From Polaromonas sp. P2-4 (lineage in GTDB: Bacteria; Pseudomonadota; Gammaproteobacteria; Burkholderiales; Burkholderiaceae_C), in NCBI GenBank assembly GCA_024703855.1, contig CP087965.1, positions 3,712,001-3,776,000 on the forward strand: a DNA stretch of 64,000 bases, given 5' to 3'. Below are positions 30,849-41,881 of this stretch, one piece after another. The notes beneath the pieces are model-generated. The model saw nothing but the letters and a program-made list of their open reading frames with translations, made no database searches and was not told the DNA's origin. The position numbers were made by a program, and so were the translations under genes. Every line of letters starts with the position of its first letter. Position 1 is the first letter of the stretch.

Positions 30849-33143
30849 ATGTCTGTTATTGAAAATATCCAGAAGCTCTTTAAAACCAAGTCCGTCCAGC
30901 CCGAGGACAGCATGGACATGGCTTCCTTAGGCACCCCTGCCGACCCGCTGGCTACCGGCGTCATGGATGAAGATTCTCTGCGCACTTCAGCGTTGCGCCA
31001 GGAGAGCCGCAGTGAGGGCGCTTTTGCGCCAAGCCGCGTAGCGACGCTTGAAGAGAGCGGAGTGGTTGAAAATCCCGACCTGCTAAAGCTGCCCTTGCTC
31101 GGTCGTCGAACCATCGGCCAGCACCAGCGAATTTTGGTGACCGCGCTGGCTTTGGCGGTGGCGGTGCTGGGCACTGTGACCTTTCTGGCGCTGAGTCAGG
31201 CGGATAAAGTGGCCCAGCAGGTGGCAGCAACCGGTCAGTCACTGATGCAGTCGCAACGATTGGCGAAATCCGTCTCGCAGGCTCTGGTGGGCAGTGCGCA
31301 GGCTTTCCCCGATGTGCGTGAAAGCTCCGACGTACTGGCCAAAACCGTGCGAGGCCTGAAGTCCGGCGAGGACAGCTTGCGCCTGGCCGCAGTGAACGAC
31401 GATTTGCAGCCCGACGTGGAAAAGATCACGCCTTTCATGGAGCGGGCCGAGAAAAATGCAAAAACCGTGATGGGGCAGCAAAACATTCTGACGCAGGTGG
31501 GTAACGCTCTGCGTACTATTAACCGTCAATCTTCTGATTTGCTGGAGATTGCGGAAACCGTGTCCTCACTCAAGCTTCAGCAAAATTCAGCACCGACTGA
31601 AATTTCGGCGTCTGGCCAGCTGGTGATGTTGACCCAGCGGATTGGTAAATCAGCCAACGAGTTCCTGACCATGGAAGGCGTGAGTCCTGAGGCTGTGTTT
31701 TTGCTGGGTAAAGATTTGAACTCCTTCAAGGAAATTGCCCAGGGCCTGCAGGAAGGCAGCCCCGAGTTGCGCCTGAGTGCCTCCAAAGACCCCCAGACCC
31801 GCGAACGGCTGGAAGCTTTGATGGCACTTTATGAACAAACACGCGTTCAGGCCGGTGCCATTTTGGGCAACTTGCAAGGTCTGGTCTCAGCCCGTGAAGC
31901 CCAGTCTTCGATCATTGCAGACAGCGAGCCTTTGCGCCGTGGCCTTGAAGATTTGCAGGGCAAGCTGTCTTCCCAGACTGGCCTTGGAGCACTTTCGCTG
32001 ACCGCTCTGGTGGTTGCAGCGGCCTTCGCGCTGCTGTGTGCAGCAGGACTGGCCCGTTTGCAGGTGCAGGACAGTCAGCAGCGCCAGGCCGTTGCCGAAA
32101 CACAGCGGCAGGAAGCCAAAGGCCAGGAGCAGGACGCCAAGCGCGTCAATGACGCCAACCAGGCCGCCATTTTGCGATTGATGAATGAGTTGCAGACAGT
32201 GGCTGAGGGTGATTTGACACAGGAAGCGACCGTGACCGAGGACATTACCGGCGCTATTGCCGACTCGGTGAACTACACGGTGGAAGAGTTGCGCCAACTG
32301 GTAGGCAACGTGCAAAACACGGCGACACGGGTTGCGCAGACGACGGCGCAGGTGGAGAGCACATCGACGGAGCTGTTGGCAGCGTCTACCGAACAGCTGC
32401 GCGAGATTCGTGAAACCGGCCAGTCGGTGCTCGACATGGCATCCCGAATCAACGAAGTGTCCACGCAGGCGCAGGAATCCTCCCAGGTGGCGCGCCAGTC
32501 GCTGACGGCCGCTGAATCCGGCTTGCAGGCGGTGCAAAACGCCATCGGCGGTATGAACTCCATTCGTGACCAGATTCAGGAAACCTCCAAACGGATTAAA
32601 CGACTGGGTGAGTCGTCCCAGGAGATTGGCGAGATTACCGAGCTGATTTCCGACATTACCGAGCAGACCAACGTGCTGGCGCTGAACGCGGCCATTCAGG
32701 CGGCGTCGGCCGGTGAGGCCGGCCGCGGCTTCTCGGTGGTGGCGGAAGAGGTGCAGCGACTGGCTGAGCGTTCCGCCGATGCGACGCGCCAAATTTCGGC
32801 GCTGGTGAAAGCGATTCAGACCGATACCCAGGATGCGGTGGCCGCTATGGAGCGCTCCACGCAGGGTGTGGTTGAAGGGGCCAAGCTGTCCGATAACGCA
32901 GGTACGGCGTTGACTGAAATTGACCAGGTGTCACGGCGCCTTGCTGACCTGATTGAGCAGATTTCTAATTCTGCATCCAGGGAAGCGGCATCCGCCAACG
33001 TGGTGGCAGGCAATATTCAGCACATTTTTGCAGTGACGGAGCAGACGGGAGAAGGTACCCGCTCTACGGCTCAGCAGGTGCGCGATCTTTCACGCATGGC
33101 GGAAGAACTGCGCCAGTCAGTGTCCCGATTCAAGATTGCCTGA
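30849..33143 (+). CDS. pilJ: PilJ methyl-accepting chemotaxis protein
   Basis: A 764-residue chemoreceptor for the pilus system. The N-terminal cytoplasmic tail of about 90 residues is followed by a transmembrane helix (ALALAVAVLGTVTFLAL), a periplasmic region with two repeated PilJ-type helical modules (both contain LMQSQR/MLTQRIGKSANEF-like pieces), a second transmembrane helix near ALSLTALVVAAAFALLCAAGLA, a HAMP-like segment and a long signalling coiled coil. The tip reads EITELISDITEQTNVLALNAAIQAA in part, the CheA/CheW contact. The start follows GAAGG. Not frameshifted. Confidence 0.93.
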   Translation: MSVIENIQKLFKTKSVQPEDSMDMASLGTPADPLATGVMDEDSLRTSALRQESRSEGAFAPSRVATLEESGVVENPDLLKLPLLGRRTIGQHQRILVTALALAVAVLGTVTFLALSQADKVAQQVAATGQSLMQSQRLAKSVSQALVGSAQAFPDVRESSDVLAKTVRGLKSGEDSLRLAAVNDDLQPDVEKITPFMERAEKNAKTVMGQQNILTQVGNALRTINRQSSDLLEIAETVSSLKLQQNSAPTEISASGQLVMLTQRIGKSANEFLTMEGVSPEAVFLLGKDLNSFKEIAQGLQEGSPELRLSASKDPQTRERLEALMALYEQTRVQAGAILGNLQGLVSAREAQSSIIADSEPLRRGLEDLQGKLSSQTGLGALSLTALVVAAAFALLCAAGLARLQVQDSQQRQAVAETQRQEAKGQEQDAKRVNDANQAAILRLMNELQTVAEGDLTQEATVTEDITGAIADSVNYTVEELRQLVGNVQNTATRVAQTTAQVESTSTELLAASTEQLREIRETGQSVLDMASRINEVSTQAQESSQVARQSLTAAESGLQAVQNAIGGMNSIRDQIQETSKRIKRLGESSQEIGEITELISDITEQTNVLALNAAIQAASAGEAGRGFSVVAEEVQRLAERSADATRQISALVKAIQTDTQDAVAAMERSTQGVVEGAKLSDNAGTALTEIDQVSRRLADLIEQISNSASREAASANVVAGNIQHIFAVTEQTGEGTRSTAQQVRDLSRMAEELRQSVSRFKIA

Positions 33144-33211
33144 TATCCCTTTGTTGTGTGCTGACCGCAACCCCAGCCCCTGACACCGACTTCTGAACCG
33201 GCCCGTTATTT

Positions 33212-36200
33212 ATGCAATCCAGCGTCCTGAACTCAACTGCTGCTGAACTCGATCTTGCCGTCAATGATCTTGGCCCGTTGGCTTGGGTGCTTGACGAGCT
33301 CCGAAAGTCGCTGGATGGTGCGGCCAAGGCGATCAAGCGTTTTGTGCGTGAGGCCGAGGCTGCCCGCGGCTCCGATCTTGCGGCCGTTGATGCGAGCCAG
33401 TTGCGCATCGCGCGCCAGCAGTTGCATCAGGCGGTGGGTGCGCTGGAGATGGTGGGGCTCGCAAGGCCAGCACTGTTGCTTCGGGCCATGGAAGCCGCGG
33501 TACAAAAGTTTGTGCAGCACCCCGAGCAATGCAGCCAGGATGCAGCCACCAAAATTGAGCGCGCCAGCTTCGCGCTAACGGAGTATCTGGAAGGTGTGTT
33601 GGCGGATAAGCCGGTGTCGGCGGTTTCCCTGTTTCCGCAATACCACGATGTTCAGGAACTGGTGCGCGCTGACCGCATTCACCCGGCTGACTTGTGGGCG
33701 TTGGAGTGGCGCTGGCTGGAGCCAGAACTCGCCGTCACGGCTGAACCCCGAAACTACGACGACAGCGCACGGGCGGTGCTGGACCAGTCGGTGCTTCCGC
33801 TCATGAAGGGCCGGGCACCACAGGCCGCGCAGAACCTCAAGGACTTGAGTCTTGGCTTCTCGGCGAGGCAAGCTGATCGTCAGCCCAGGACTTTCTGGAA
33901 GATTGCAGCCGCCTACTTTGAAGCCGTCGCGCACGATTTGTTGGGCTCCGATGTCTATGTGAGGCGCGCTGCGTCACGGATCCTGTTGCAGTATGCCGCC
34001 CTTGGCAAAGGTGATACCGCCATATCGGAACGCCTCGCGCAGGACCTGCTCTTTTTCTGCGCCCAGGCGGTTGCCGCCCGGGCCAGCGATACACCCGTTT
34101 TATCAGCTGTCCGCTCAGCTTATGGGCTCAACCGCTTTAAACCGGTGGATTACGAACTGGTCCAGTTTGGCCGCTTCGACCCGGCCCTGCTGGCGCAGGC
34201 ACGCAAGCGAATTACCTCTGCCAAAGAAACCTGGTCGGCGCTTTCTGCTGGAGACGCCAACAAATTCAAATCGGTGGCCGACCAATTCAGCCTGGTCACC
34301 GACTCCCTGCTCAAACTTCATCCAACCAGCGAGCCCTTGGCACAAGCGTTGACCCGTGCGGTTGACACCACGGTCCGCTCTGCCCAGTCGCCCCTGAATT
34401 GAACTGGCTATGGAAGTGGCAACATCGGTGCTTTATCTTGAGGCGGCCTTTGATGACCTGGACCCCAACGATCCGCAGCTGACGCTGCGGACGGCCAATT
34501 TGGCAGAGCGTCTGGAAGGGGTCAGGGCGGGTGGCCAGCCTCAACCTCTGGAAGGCTGGATGGAGGAGTTGTATCGCCGGGTCAGTGATAAACAGACCAT
34601 GGGCAGTGTGGTGGGTGAGTTGCGCGTGTCCTTGGGCGAGCTTGAAAAAGCACTGGACGTGTTCTTTCGCAACCCGCAGGACAAAACAGCCTTGCAGGCG
34701 GTGCCTGGCCAGCTGTCGCAGATGCGTGGTGTGTTGTCGGTGCTGGGGCTGGATCAGGCTTCCCGTGCGGTTTTACACATGCGCGGCAGCGTTGAGCAAA
34801 TGCTTGTGACCGAAACTGACGAGCAACTGGCACGAACCGCCGGCACATTTGATCAGCTCGGTAACAATCTGGGTGCCCTGAGCTTCCTGATCGACATGCT
34901 CAACTACCAGCCGGTGCTGGCCAAGAAGCTGTTTGTCTATGACGAAGAAAAAGGTGAACTCAAACCGCTAATGGGCCGCGCGCTAAACGCTGCCAGCGCT
35001 GCTTCGAGCGTGACGGTGAACAGTGATTTACTGTCGCAGGAAGTTATCGCTGTGGCGCAGGAGGCGAGTGTCGGCGAGCCGAACGAAAACCTCACCGGGA
35101 AATTGGATGCGTTGGCGACCTATGCCGCGCTGGCTGAGCAGCCTGCCCTTGCCCAAACCGCCCGCGATGCGGCGGTGGCTGTCTCAGCGAACAATGCCGA
35201 AGCTACGGCCGATGCCCTGACAACCCTGGCGTCCACAGTGCAAGCGCCCACCGCACCGGCCAGCCAGGCAGTTTCGCCAGACTTCGAAGAAGATGATTTG
35301 CGCGATATTTTCCTTGAAGAAGCGCGTGAAGTCGTCGGCAATGGGCAAGAAGCCCTTGCGGCGCTGGCTAGCGATTCCGGTGATGTCTCCCAATTGACCG
35401 TTTTGCGGCGTGCTTTTCATACACTCAAAGGCAGTTCGAGAATGGTCGGACTCAATGAGTTTGGCGAAGCCGCCTGGTCGCTTGAGCAATTGCTCAATAG
35501 CTGGCTGGCTGATCAAAAGCCTGCGACCGATGACTTCAAGACCTTGGCCTCTGAAGCCATGGCTGGTTTTGCAAGCTGGGTTGCCGATATCGCCGCAAAT
35601 CAGGATGGTGCGTGGTCAGCCTCCGTCTTCCGCAGCAGCGCAGATACCATGCGCATGGAAGGTCGTTATCGCGCCCTGAGTCTGTCTGCCAAAGCCAGCG
35701 ACGAGCCAAGCCTTCCGGTCATTGCAACGGAAGCTGCGTTTGATTTGCTGGAGCTTCAACTGGAGTCTGGTGCAACTGATAACGCAAGCGCTGATGTTCT
35801 CGCTGATGCAGCCGTTGAACCCGCTTTGGAGTTTGACCTTATTTTTGATGCCGAAACTGATGCTGCAGCACCGGCCGCTGCACCTGCTGAGCAAGTCGCT
35901 GTGTCCATCATGGAGATAGAGGGCATTGATTTCGATAGTCTGTCCGCGCTTTCCGCTGACACCAGCGCCTCGCCCGTGCTTGCCGATGTTCCAGCACCCG
36001 ACCTACCCGAGATCTTGTCCGTTGAGCTGGAATTTGCGCAAGCGGTGGAGTTGTCGGATGCCGATTTCGACAAGCATTTCCAGGTCGAGACTGTCGAGGC
36101 TGTAGCGCCCGTTCAGGCCGCACCTACGGAAGTTGAATTTTTACTGGCTGCTGATGAAGCTGCAGCAGCTTGGCCCGAGCCGGTTGCCGCGCTAGACGAT

Positions 36201-39200
36201 GCGCCAGACAGCGTCTTGCCGGTTGACGGCAATGGGGACGAGCAAATCAAGGTCATCGGTGCCTTGCGCATAGGCATTCCGCTTTACAACGTCTATTTGA
36301 ACGAGGCTGATGAATGGTCGCGTCGCCTGGTAACCGAAGTTGCCGAATGGGCGATTGAACGCCATCAGCCGGTCAATGACTCCACGGTGGCACTCGCTCA
36401 CTCCCTGGCGGGCAGTTCTGCGACTGTTGGGTTCCATGCCTTGTCGGAAATGGCGCGAGCGCTGGAGCATGCCCTGCAGCAATCGCAGACCCATCACAGC
36501 CATGGCGCTGTGAAGTACGGCCAGGTATTCGTTGACGCGGCGGAAGATATACGTCGCTTGCTGCACCAGTTTGCTGCCGGTTTCCTTAAGCAGCCTGATG
36601 CCGACGTTCTTGACGGTTTGAAGCAGCTCGACTTCTCTGATTCCGTGCTGCCGTCAGCAAACGAATTTGCTGGTCTTGATTTTTCTGCTGAACCCTCGCC
36701 AGCGGACGAAGCGGAAGCCGAACCGGTAACACTGCCCGAGCCTGAACGAGTGGAGGTCAAGCCGGAGACCCCTGTTCTCCCGCTAGCCGCATTGATGCCC
36801 GTAGTTGCACCGCCCGTTCGACTGGTGCCGCCTGTCGCGGTGCCATTCACTGCTCCTGCCGTTACAGCCTTCAGCGAAGAAGATGACGACGACATCGATG
36901 CGGTTGATGCGATTGACCCCGACCTGTTTCCGATTTTTGAAGAAGAAGGCGCAGAGCTCATGCCCCAGCTGGGCGGAGCACTGCGGCAGTGGTCGGCTCG
37001 CCCGAACAACCAGAGTGCGCGCATGGAAGTGTTGCGAACACTGCATACACTCAAAGGCAGTGCCCGTCTGGCGGGTGCCTTGCGGCTCGGTGAAATGGCC
37101 CACCGGATTGAATCGGAGATTGAGTACCTCGGGTCAGAGGCTGCGGCAAGCCAGGAATTCGAACCTTTGTTGACCCGTTTTGACGCGATGCAAGCCGCTT
37201 TTGAAGGCTTGCGTCATGCCGACGCTGTCGCCGCCGTTCCATTTGCTGCGCCTGCCGTCGCCGTTGATCCATTGGTCACGCCCACAGTTGTGTCGCCCGC
37301 CCTGGATGCTGAGGCGCCTTTGAATGCTGAGCTGGCTGTCAGTGACACCAGTTCCAGAAAACTGGCGATTCCGGCACCGCAAGCCATGGCCATGCAACCG
37401 CTGCGGCAAGCTGCCACGGCCACCATACGCGTGCGCTCCCAGCTGCTTGACCGCATGGTTAACCAGGCTGGCGAGGTCATGATCACGCGTTCCCGTCTGG
37501 AAGCCGAACTCGGCCAGTTGCGGGGTTCCCTGAACGACATGAACGGTAACTTGAACCGTTTGCGCCAGCAGCTGCGCTGATATTGAACTGCAGGCTGAAA
37601 CACAGATGCAGTCGCGTCTGGCGCAGGCCAAGGAAGCGCAGGCCGGGTTTGATCCGCTGGAGTTTGACCGGTTCACCCGCGTGCAGGAGCTGACCCGCAT
37701 GATGGCCGAGTCGGTGAACGACGTGGCGACCGTGCAGCGCACCTTGCAGCGCACGGTTGAAGCGACCGAGGATGACCTGATTGCCCAGGCCCGCCAGACC
37801 CGTGAGTTGCAACGCGACTTGCTGCGCACGCGCATGGTGGAGTTTGAAGGTATTTCCGATCGCTTGTACCGCGTGGTGCGGCAAACTTCCAAGGAAACCG
37901 GCAAACAGGTGCGGCTGGATTTGCTGGGCGGCACCATCGAGATGGACCGCGGCATGCTGGACCGCATGACGCCTGCTTTTGAGCATTTGCTGCGTAACTG
38001 TGTGGTTCACGGTATTGAAAGCCTGCAAGGCCGTGCCGAGGCCGGTAAAGACCCCGTGGGGCTTATCACGGTCCATCTTCGCCATGAAGGCAACGACGTT
38101 TCGGTGGACTTCAGTGATGACGGCGCCGGCCTCGACCTGCGTCGCATCCGTGAAAAAGCCTTGAGCATAGGTTTGGTCACGCCAGAGCAATCGCTGGATG
38201 ACCAGGAGGCGGCCAACCTGATTTTCATGCCGGGCTTTACAACGGCCACACAAATCACCGAACTCGCAGGACGCGGCATCGGCATGGATGTGGTCCGCTC
38301 TGAAGTCAATTCACTGGGCGGGCGGATTGAAACCTCTACCGTGTCCGGCAAGGGTACGCACTTCAAACTGGTGCTGCCACTGACCACGGCGGTGACGCAG
38401 GTGGTGATGATTCGCGCGGGCGATTTGTCGGTGGGCGTGCCGGCTAATGTGGTTGAAACGGTGCGGCGCATTTCTGCCAAGGAATTGCAGCAGGCTTACA
38501 ACAGCGGCACGCTTGACGTTGCTGGCGAGGCCGTGCCTTTCTTCTGGTCGGGTGCCTTGCTGCAAGCCTCAAACCACAGCAGCGAAGTGCAGACCAAGAC
38601 CACGCCGGTCGTGGTTTTCCGAAGCGCTGCCCAGCGCATGGCATTGCATGTCGATGAGGTGCTGGGCAACCGGGAGGTGGTGGTTAAAAACTTGGGCCCC
38701 CAGTTGTCGCGTCTGCCGGGATTGGCGGGCATGTCGGTGTTGGCGTCGGGTGCGGTGGTGCTGATTTACAACCCGGTGGCGCTGGCCTCCGTGTATGGCG
38801 AGCAGGCACGCGCCTGGAGCGCAGACCGGGCCGAGCCGCATGTGCTCGAAGCGCTGGGTGGCGTTGCGGCGAAAGCCGCTGCATTGATGCCTGCTGCGCC
38901 GCAAATCCCCTTGATTCTGGTGGTTGACGATTCGATCACGGTCAGGCGCGTGACGCAGCGCCTGTTGCAGCGTGAAGGTTACCGCGTGTCCATGGCGGCC
39001 GATGGCCTGCAGGCGCTGGAGCGTTTGCAGGAAGAGCGACCGGTGGTGGTGTTGTCCGATATTGAAATGCCGCGCATGGACGGCTTTGATCTGGCGCGCA
39101 ACATCCGGGCGGATGCCCGCCTGAGCAAGCTGCCCATCATCATGATCACGTCACGTATTGCCGAGAAGCACCGAGAACACGCCAAAGAGCTGGGCGTTGA

Positions 39201-39288
39201 CCACTATCTGGGCAAACCTTACGCGGAAGAAGAGTTGATGAGCCTGGTGCGGCACTACTGCGCTGAAGAAATCGCTCTTTCGGCATAA
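33212..39288 (+). CDS. chpA: ChpA (PilL) hybrid CheA-type histidine kinase, two frameshifts
   Basis: A very large kinase, about 2,025 residues, central to the pilus chemosensory system. After an N-terminal region without clear motifs come at least three Hpt-type phosphotransfer domains: FHTLKGSSRMVG near 35415, AHSLAGSSATVG near 36400, and LHTLKGSARLAG near 37045. A Pro/Ala/acidic linker lies between them. A CheA dimerisation and HATPase core follows (HLLRNCVVHGIES; DDGAGLDLRRIREKA; ELAGRGIGMDVVRSEV), then a CheW domain and a C-terminal receiver (LVVDDSITVRRVTQ, SDIEMPRMDGFD, YLGKPYAEEEL). Indels at about 34398-34403 and at 37578-37580 break it into three frames, with a convincing continuation each time, so I treat it as one gene. 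Confidence 0.9.
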
Positions 39289-40526
39289 AAAGTGCCTCTG
39301 GCCCATAATTTACGGGCACAGTGTGCTATAAAAATAATAGCAAACCGAGGCCATGATTGTTTCCCCACTGGGTAGCGCTGCAGCGTCAGCGCACGCGCTT
39401 CATTGTGCTGGACGATAGGCATCGGGTAGTTGTTACCCAGCGTGACGCCTGCGGCCGCCAGCTCGACTGGGTTGGCAAGCCAGGGGCTGTGCAAGGCTGA
39501 TGTGGACAGCTTTTCCAGAACGGGCAAATATTTGCGGATGAATTTACCTTCCGCGTCAAACTTCTCGCTCTGGCTGACCGGATTGAAGATGCGGAAATAA
39601 GGCTGCGCATCGCAACCCGTGCTGGCCGCCCACTGCCAGCCGCCATTGTTGGCGGACAAATCAAAATCGTTGAGCTTTTCGGCGAAGTAGCGCTCACCCC
39701 AGCGCCAGTCGATGCCAAGGCCTTTCACCAGAAAGCTGGCAGTCACCATGTCAGTGCCAAAGCGCAGGTGCACGCCAAGGTAGCTGGGGCCTTTGACGGC
39801 CGGGAAGTCGCGTGTTTCCTTGTAGTGCGCCATGCGGCTTAGAAAGTCGTCAAAAAGCGCGGTGCCGCCCTGGCTCCCCGTGGGTATTTTCAGCACTGAC
39901 AGGTTGGTTTTTTTAAATCCAAGGGCTTGCAGTGAAGGGATGCCGTGACGCTCTTCGGCGGGTAGGGCAGCCAACGCAGAGGCATACTTTTCAACCGGAT
40001 AGGGCTTGAGATAGAAGTCGTCGATCTTCTTCAACCAGGCATTCTTGTAGGGCGTGAACACGCTGTAGGGCTTGCCTGCCAGGGTCAGCACCTCGCTGCG
40101 CTCAAAAATGACATGGTCCTTGAAACTGTGAAAAGCCACGCCTTGGGCCTCCAGCAAGGCTTGTACGCTGGCATCGCGTGCGAGGGCCTGGGGTTCGTCA
40201 TCATGGTTGGTGAACACCGCATCGACAGAAAGCCTCGCAGCAAGCGCGGGTATGGCATCAATGGCCTTGTCGTGCCGCATCAGCAGGCCCGCATCGGCTG
40301 TGCCGTTTTCCTGCGCCAACCGGCGCAGTTGCTCGCTCAGGTCGACCAGTGACTCCCGGATGAACTCCACGCGGCGGTCGGCTCCAGGCAGGGCATTCAA
40401 AATGTCCCGGTCAAATACGAAGACGCAAAACACCCGTTGGCAGGATTTCAGTGCGTGGTGCAGTGCAGCATTGTCCTCAACCCGCAAATCGCGCCTGAAC
40501 CACATCAGGCCCGTTGTGTATTTCAT
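39255..40526 (-). CDS. phr: Deoxyribodipyrimidine photolyase with in-frame internal deletion
   Basis: DNA photolyase of the cryptochrome family. The N-terminal antenna domain is intact (TTGLMWFRRDLRVEDNAALH) and the C-terminal catalytic part is recognisable (GERYFAEKLNDFDLSANNGG, WQWAASTGCDAQPYFRIFNP). Between HLRFGT and MVTASFLVKG the family normally has about 100 residues, including the WxxELxWRxFY segment and the TGxPxVDAAMRxL...WMHNR segment that hold FAD and the lesion. Here they are absent without a frame change (junction at about 39752). The C-terminus also runs past the usual end into a dispersed repeat. The product would lack much of the flavin pocket. The start is the ATG at 40526 in front of KYTTGLMWF. 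Confidence 0.8.
   Translation of the reverse strand: MKYTTGLMWFRRDLRVEDNAALHHALKSCQRVFCVFVFDRDILNALPGADRRVEFIRESLVDLSEQLRRLAQENGTADAGLLMRHDKAIDAIPALAARLSVDAVFTNHDDEPQALARDASVQALLEAQGVAFHSFKDHVIFERSEVLTLAGKPYSVFTPYKNAWLKKIDDFYLKPYPVEKYASALAALPAEERHGIPSLQALGFKKTNLSVLKIPTGSQGGTALFDDFLSRMAHYKETRDFPAVKGPSYLGVHLRFGTDMVTASFLVKGLGIDWRWGERYFAEKLNDFDLSANNGGWQWAASTGCDAQPYFRIFNPVSQSEKFDAEGKFIRKYLPVLEKLSTSALHSPWLANPVELAAAGVTLGNNYPMPIVQHNEARALTLQRYPVGKQSWPRFAIIFIAHCARKLWARGTFYAERAISSAQ
39324..39344. repeat. Dispersed repeat core inside the phr 3' end
   Basis: TGCTATAAAAATAATAGCAA is the same core as at 22224-22248, here translated as part of the abnormal C-terminal tail of the photolyase frame. Confidence 0.6.
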
Positions 40527-40600
40527 TTGCATGAGGCGGATGGTAGCGAAGAGGGCTGCCCGAGCATGCCATGCGATGCCAGTACGCGTAAAATCATGGC

Positions 40601-41189
40601 ATGGCCACGGATTCTGCACTGATCAACCTGACGCATCACTTCCTGATAGCCATGCCTGGGCTGGATGACGGAGCTTTTGCCAAAAGTGTTATTTACATGT
40701 GCGAGCACAGCGACCGTGGTGCATTGGGTTTGATCATCAACAAACCCAGCGACATCAATCTCAAGAGCCTGTTTGACAAGGTCGAATTGCCACTGCACCG
40801 CAGCGACCTCACGGATACACCCGTCTTTCAGGGTGGCCCGGTGCAAACCGAGCGTGGTTTTGTGCTCCACGAATCCATGATGCCTGGTAATGAGTCGGTG
40901 TACGCCTCGACCATGACGATTCCGGGTGGTCTGGAAATGACCACGTCCAAGGATGTGCTGGGAAGCGCTGTCAACCGGTGCCGGGCCGCGCAAGGTGTTT
41001 GTCTCGCTCGGTTACTCTGCCTGGGGCGAAGGGCAGCTGGAATCGGAAATCTCGGACAACAGCTGGCTGACCGTACCTGCCGATTTGACGGTGATTTTTG
41101 ATACGCCGGTAGCCGAGCGCTACGACAAGGCGCTCATGCTGCTCGGGCTGCAGAGCTGGATGCTGTCTCCTGACGCCGGTCACGCATGA
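40601..41189 (+). CDS. AlgH/YqgE family protein (UPF0301), frameshifted
   Basis: A conserved protein of about 196 residues, function uncertain. Marks are LTHHFLIAMPGLDDGAFAKS, VIYMCEHSDRGALGLIINKP, VFQGGPVQTERGFVLH and, after the frame change, GAGPRKVFVSLGYSAWGEGQLE. An extra G in GGG at 40960-40962 splits it. The stop overlaps the ruvX start by 4 bases, the conserved yqgE-yqgF pair of proteobacteria. Confidence 0.92.
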
Positions 41190-41602
41190 GCCTGGCGGCC
41201 GTGCCTCTTTCGACTGCGGGTCTCCAAACATTTCTGGCTTTCGACTTCGGCCTCAAACGTACTGGCGTTGCGACCGGCAATGTGCTGACCCGCACCGCCA
41301 CACCGCAAGCTACCATCGCCGCTGTGGGTGATGCCCGTTTCAAAGCGGTTGAACTCAGGATCAAGGAATGGCAGCCCGATGCGCTGGTCGTCGGAATTCC
41401 GTTTCACCCTGACGGTGCCAGCCACGACAACACCGTGCGTGCGCAAAAATTTGCCCGCCAGCTGCGCGGACGCTTCGGCCTCAAGGTGTTCGAGGTCGAT
41501 GAGCGCTACAGCACGACGGAAGCGCTGGCCGGCGGCGCGGCGGACGCCGATGCGGCATCTGCCTGCATAATTCTTGAGCAATTTTTAAGGAGTCTTCCAT
41601 GA
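41186..41602 (+). CDS. ruvX: RuvX/YqgF Holliday-junction resolvase-like nuclease
   Basis: A 138-residue RNase-H-fold protein, complete. Motifs are AFDFGLKRTGVA (first acidic residue), LVVGIPFHPDG, VFEVDERYSTTEA (second acidic residue) and DADAASACIILEQFL (third). YqgF acts in pre-16S rRNA 5' end maturation in E. coli and was first predicted as a resolvase. It is translationally coupled to the gene upstream; its own stop forms ATGA with a following start that once led into pyrR. Confidence 0.93.
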   Translation: MSLAAVPLSTAGLQTFLAFDFGLKRTGVATGNVLTRTATPQATIAAVGDARFKAVELRIKEWQPDALVVGIPFHPDGASHDNTVRAQKFARQLRGRFGLKVFEVDERYSTTEALAGGAADADAASACIILEQFLRSLP

Positions 41603-41655
41603 GCAGCATCACAGTGCGCGCATGGTTGCCATGGGCATTGTTGCGGGGAATGAAG
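41599..41655 (+). pseudogene. Deletion scar: start of a downstream gene fused to the 3' tail of pyrB
   Basis: ATGAGCAGC at the ruvX stop looks like the start of pyrR. It is directly followed by ITVR and then, two bases out of frame, MVAMGIVAGNEA and a TGA. The latter is the usual C-terminus of betaproteobacterial aspartate carbamoyltransferase. Nearly all of pyrR and pyrB, which stand between ruvX and pyrC in relatives, is missing. Confidence 0.6.
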
Positions 41656-41656
41656 C

Positions 41657-41881
41657 ATGAAAATGCTGATCAACAACGGCCAGGTGATAGACCCTGTCTC
41701 CGGGTTCGACGAAGTCAGTGATGTGGCAATTGCCGCCGGGCGCATGGTGTCGCTCAAAGGCAGCGCGCCCGATTGTTCACCCAACAAAACCATTGACGCC
41801 AGCGGCAAGCCGCCTGATTCAACCCTTCGATCCCGTTTCGCTCAGGCTCATATCCGAATTGGAAAATACTTTAAGCACTAG
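41657..41881 (+). pseudogene. Truncated dihydroorotase-like PyrC, N-terminal fragment
   Basis: About 50 residues match the N-terminus of the pseudo-dihydroorotase/dihydroorotase family (KMLINNGQVIDPVSGFDEVSD, VAIAAGRMVSLKG, NKTIDASG). After about 41812 the similarity stops, where the metal-binding HxH region should begin. The remaining 70 bases encode an unrelated tail. The protein cannot be catalytic. Confidence 0.75.

Noticed and set aside
33212..39288. Three separate kinase-related genes instead of one chpA
   Set aside because: The breaks need one- or two-base corrections and fall inside continuous family text. The Hpt, kinase and receiver parts belong to one protein in all relatives I know.
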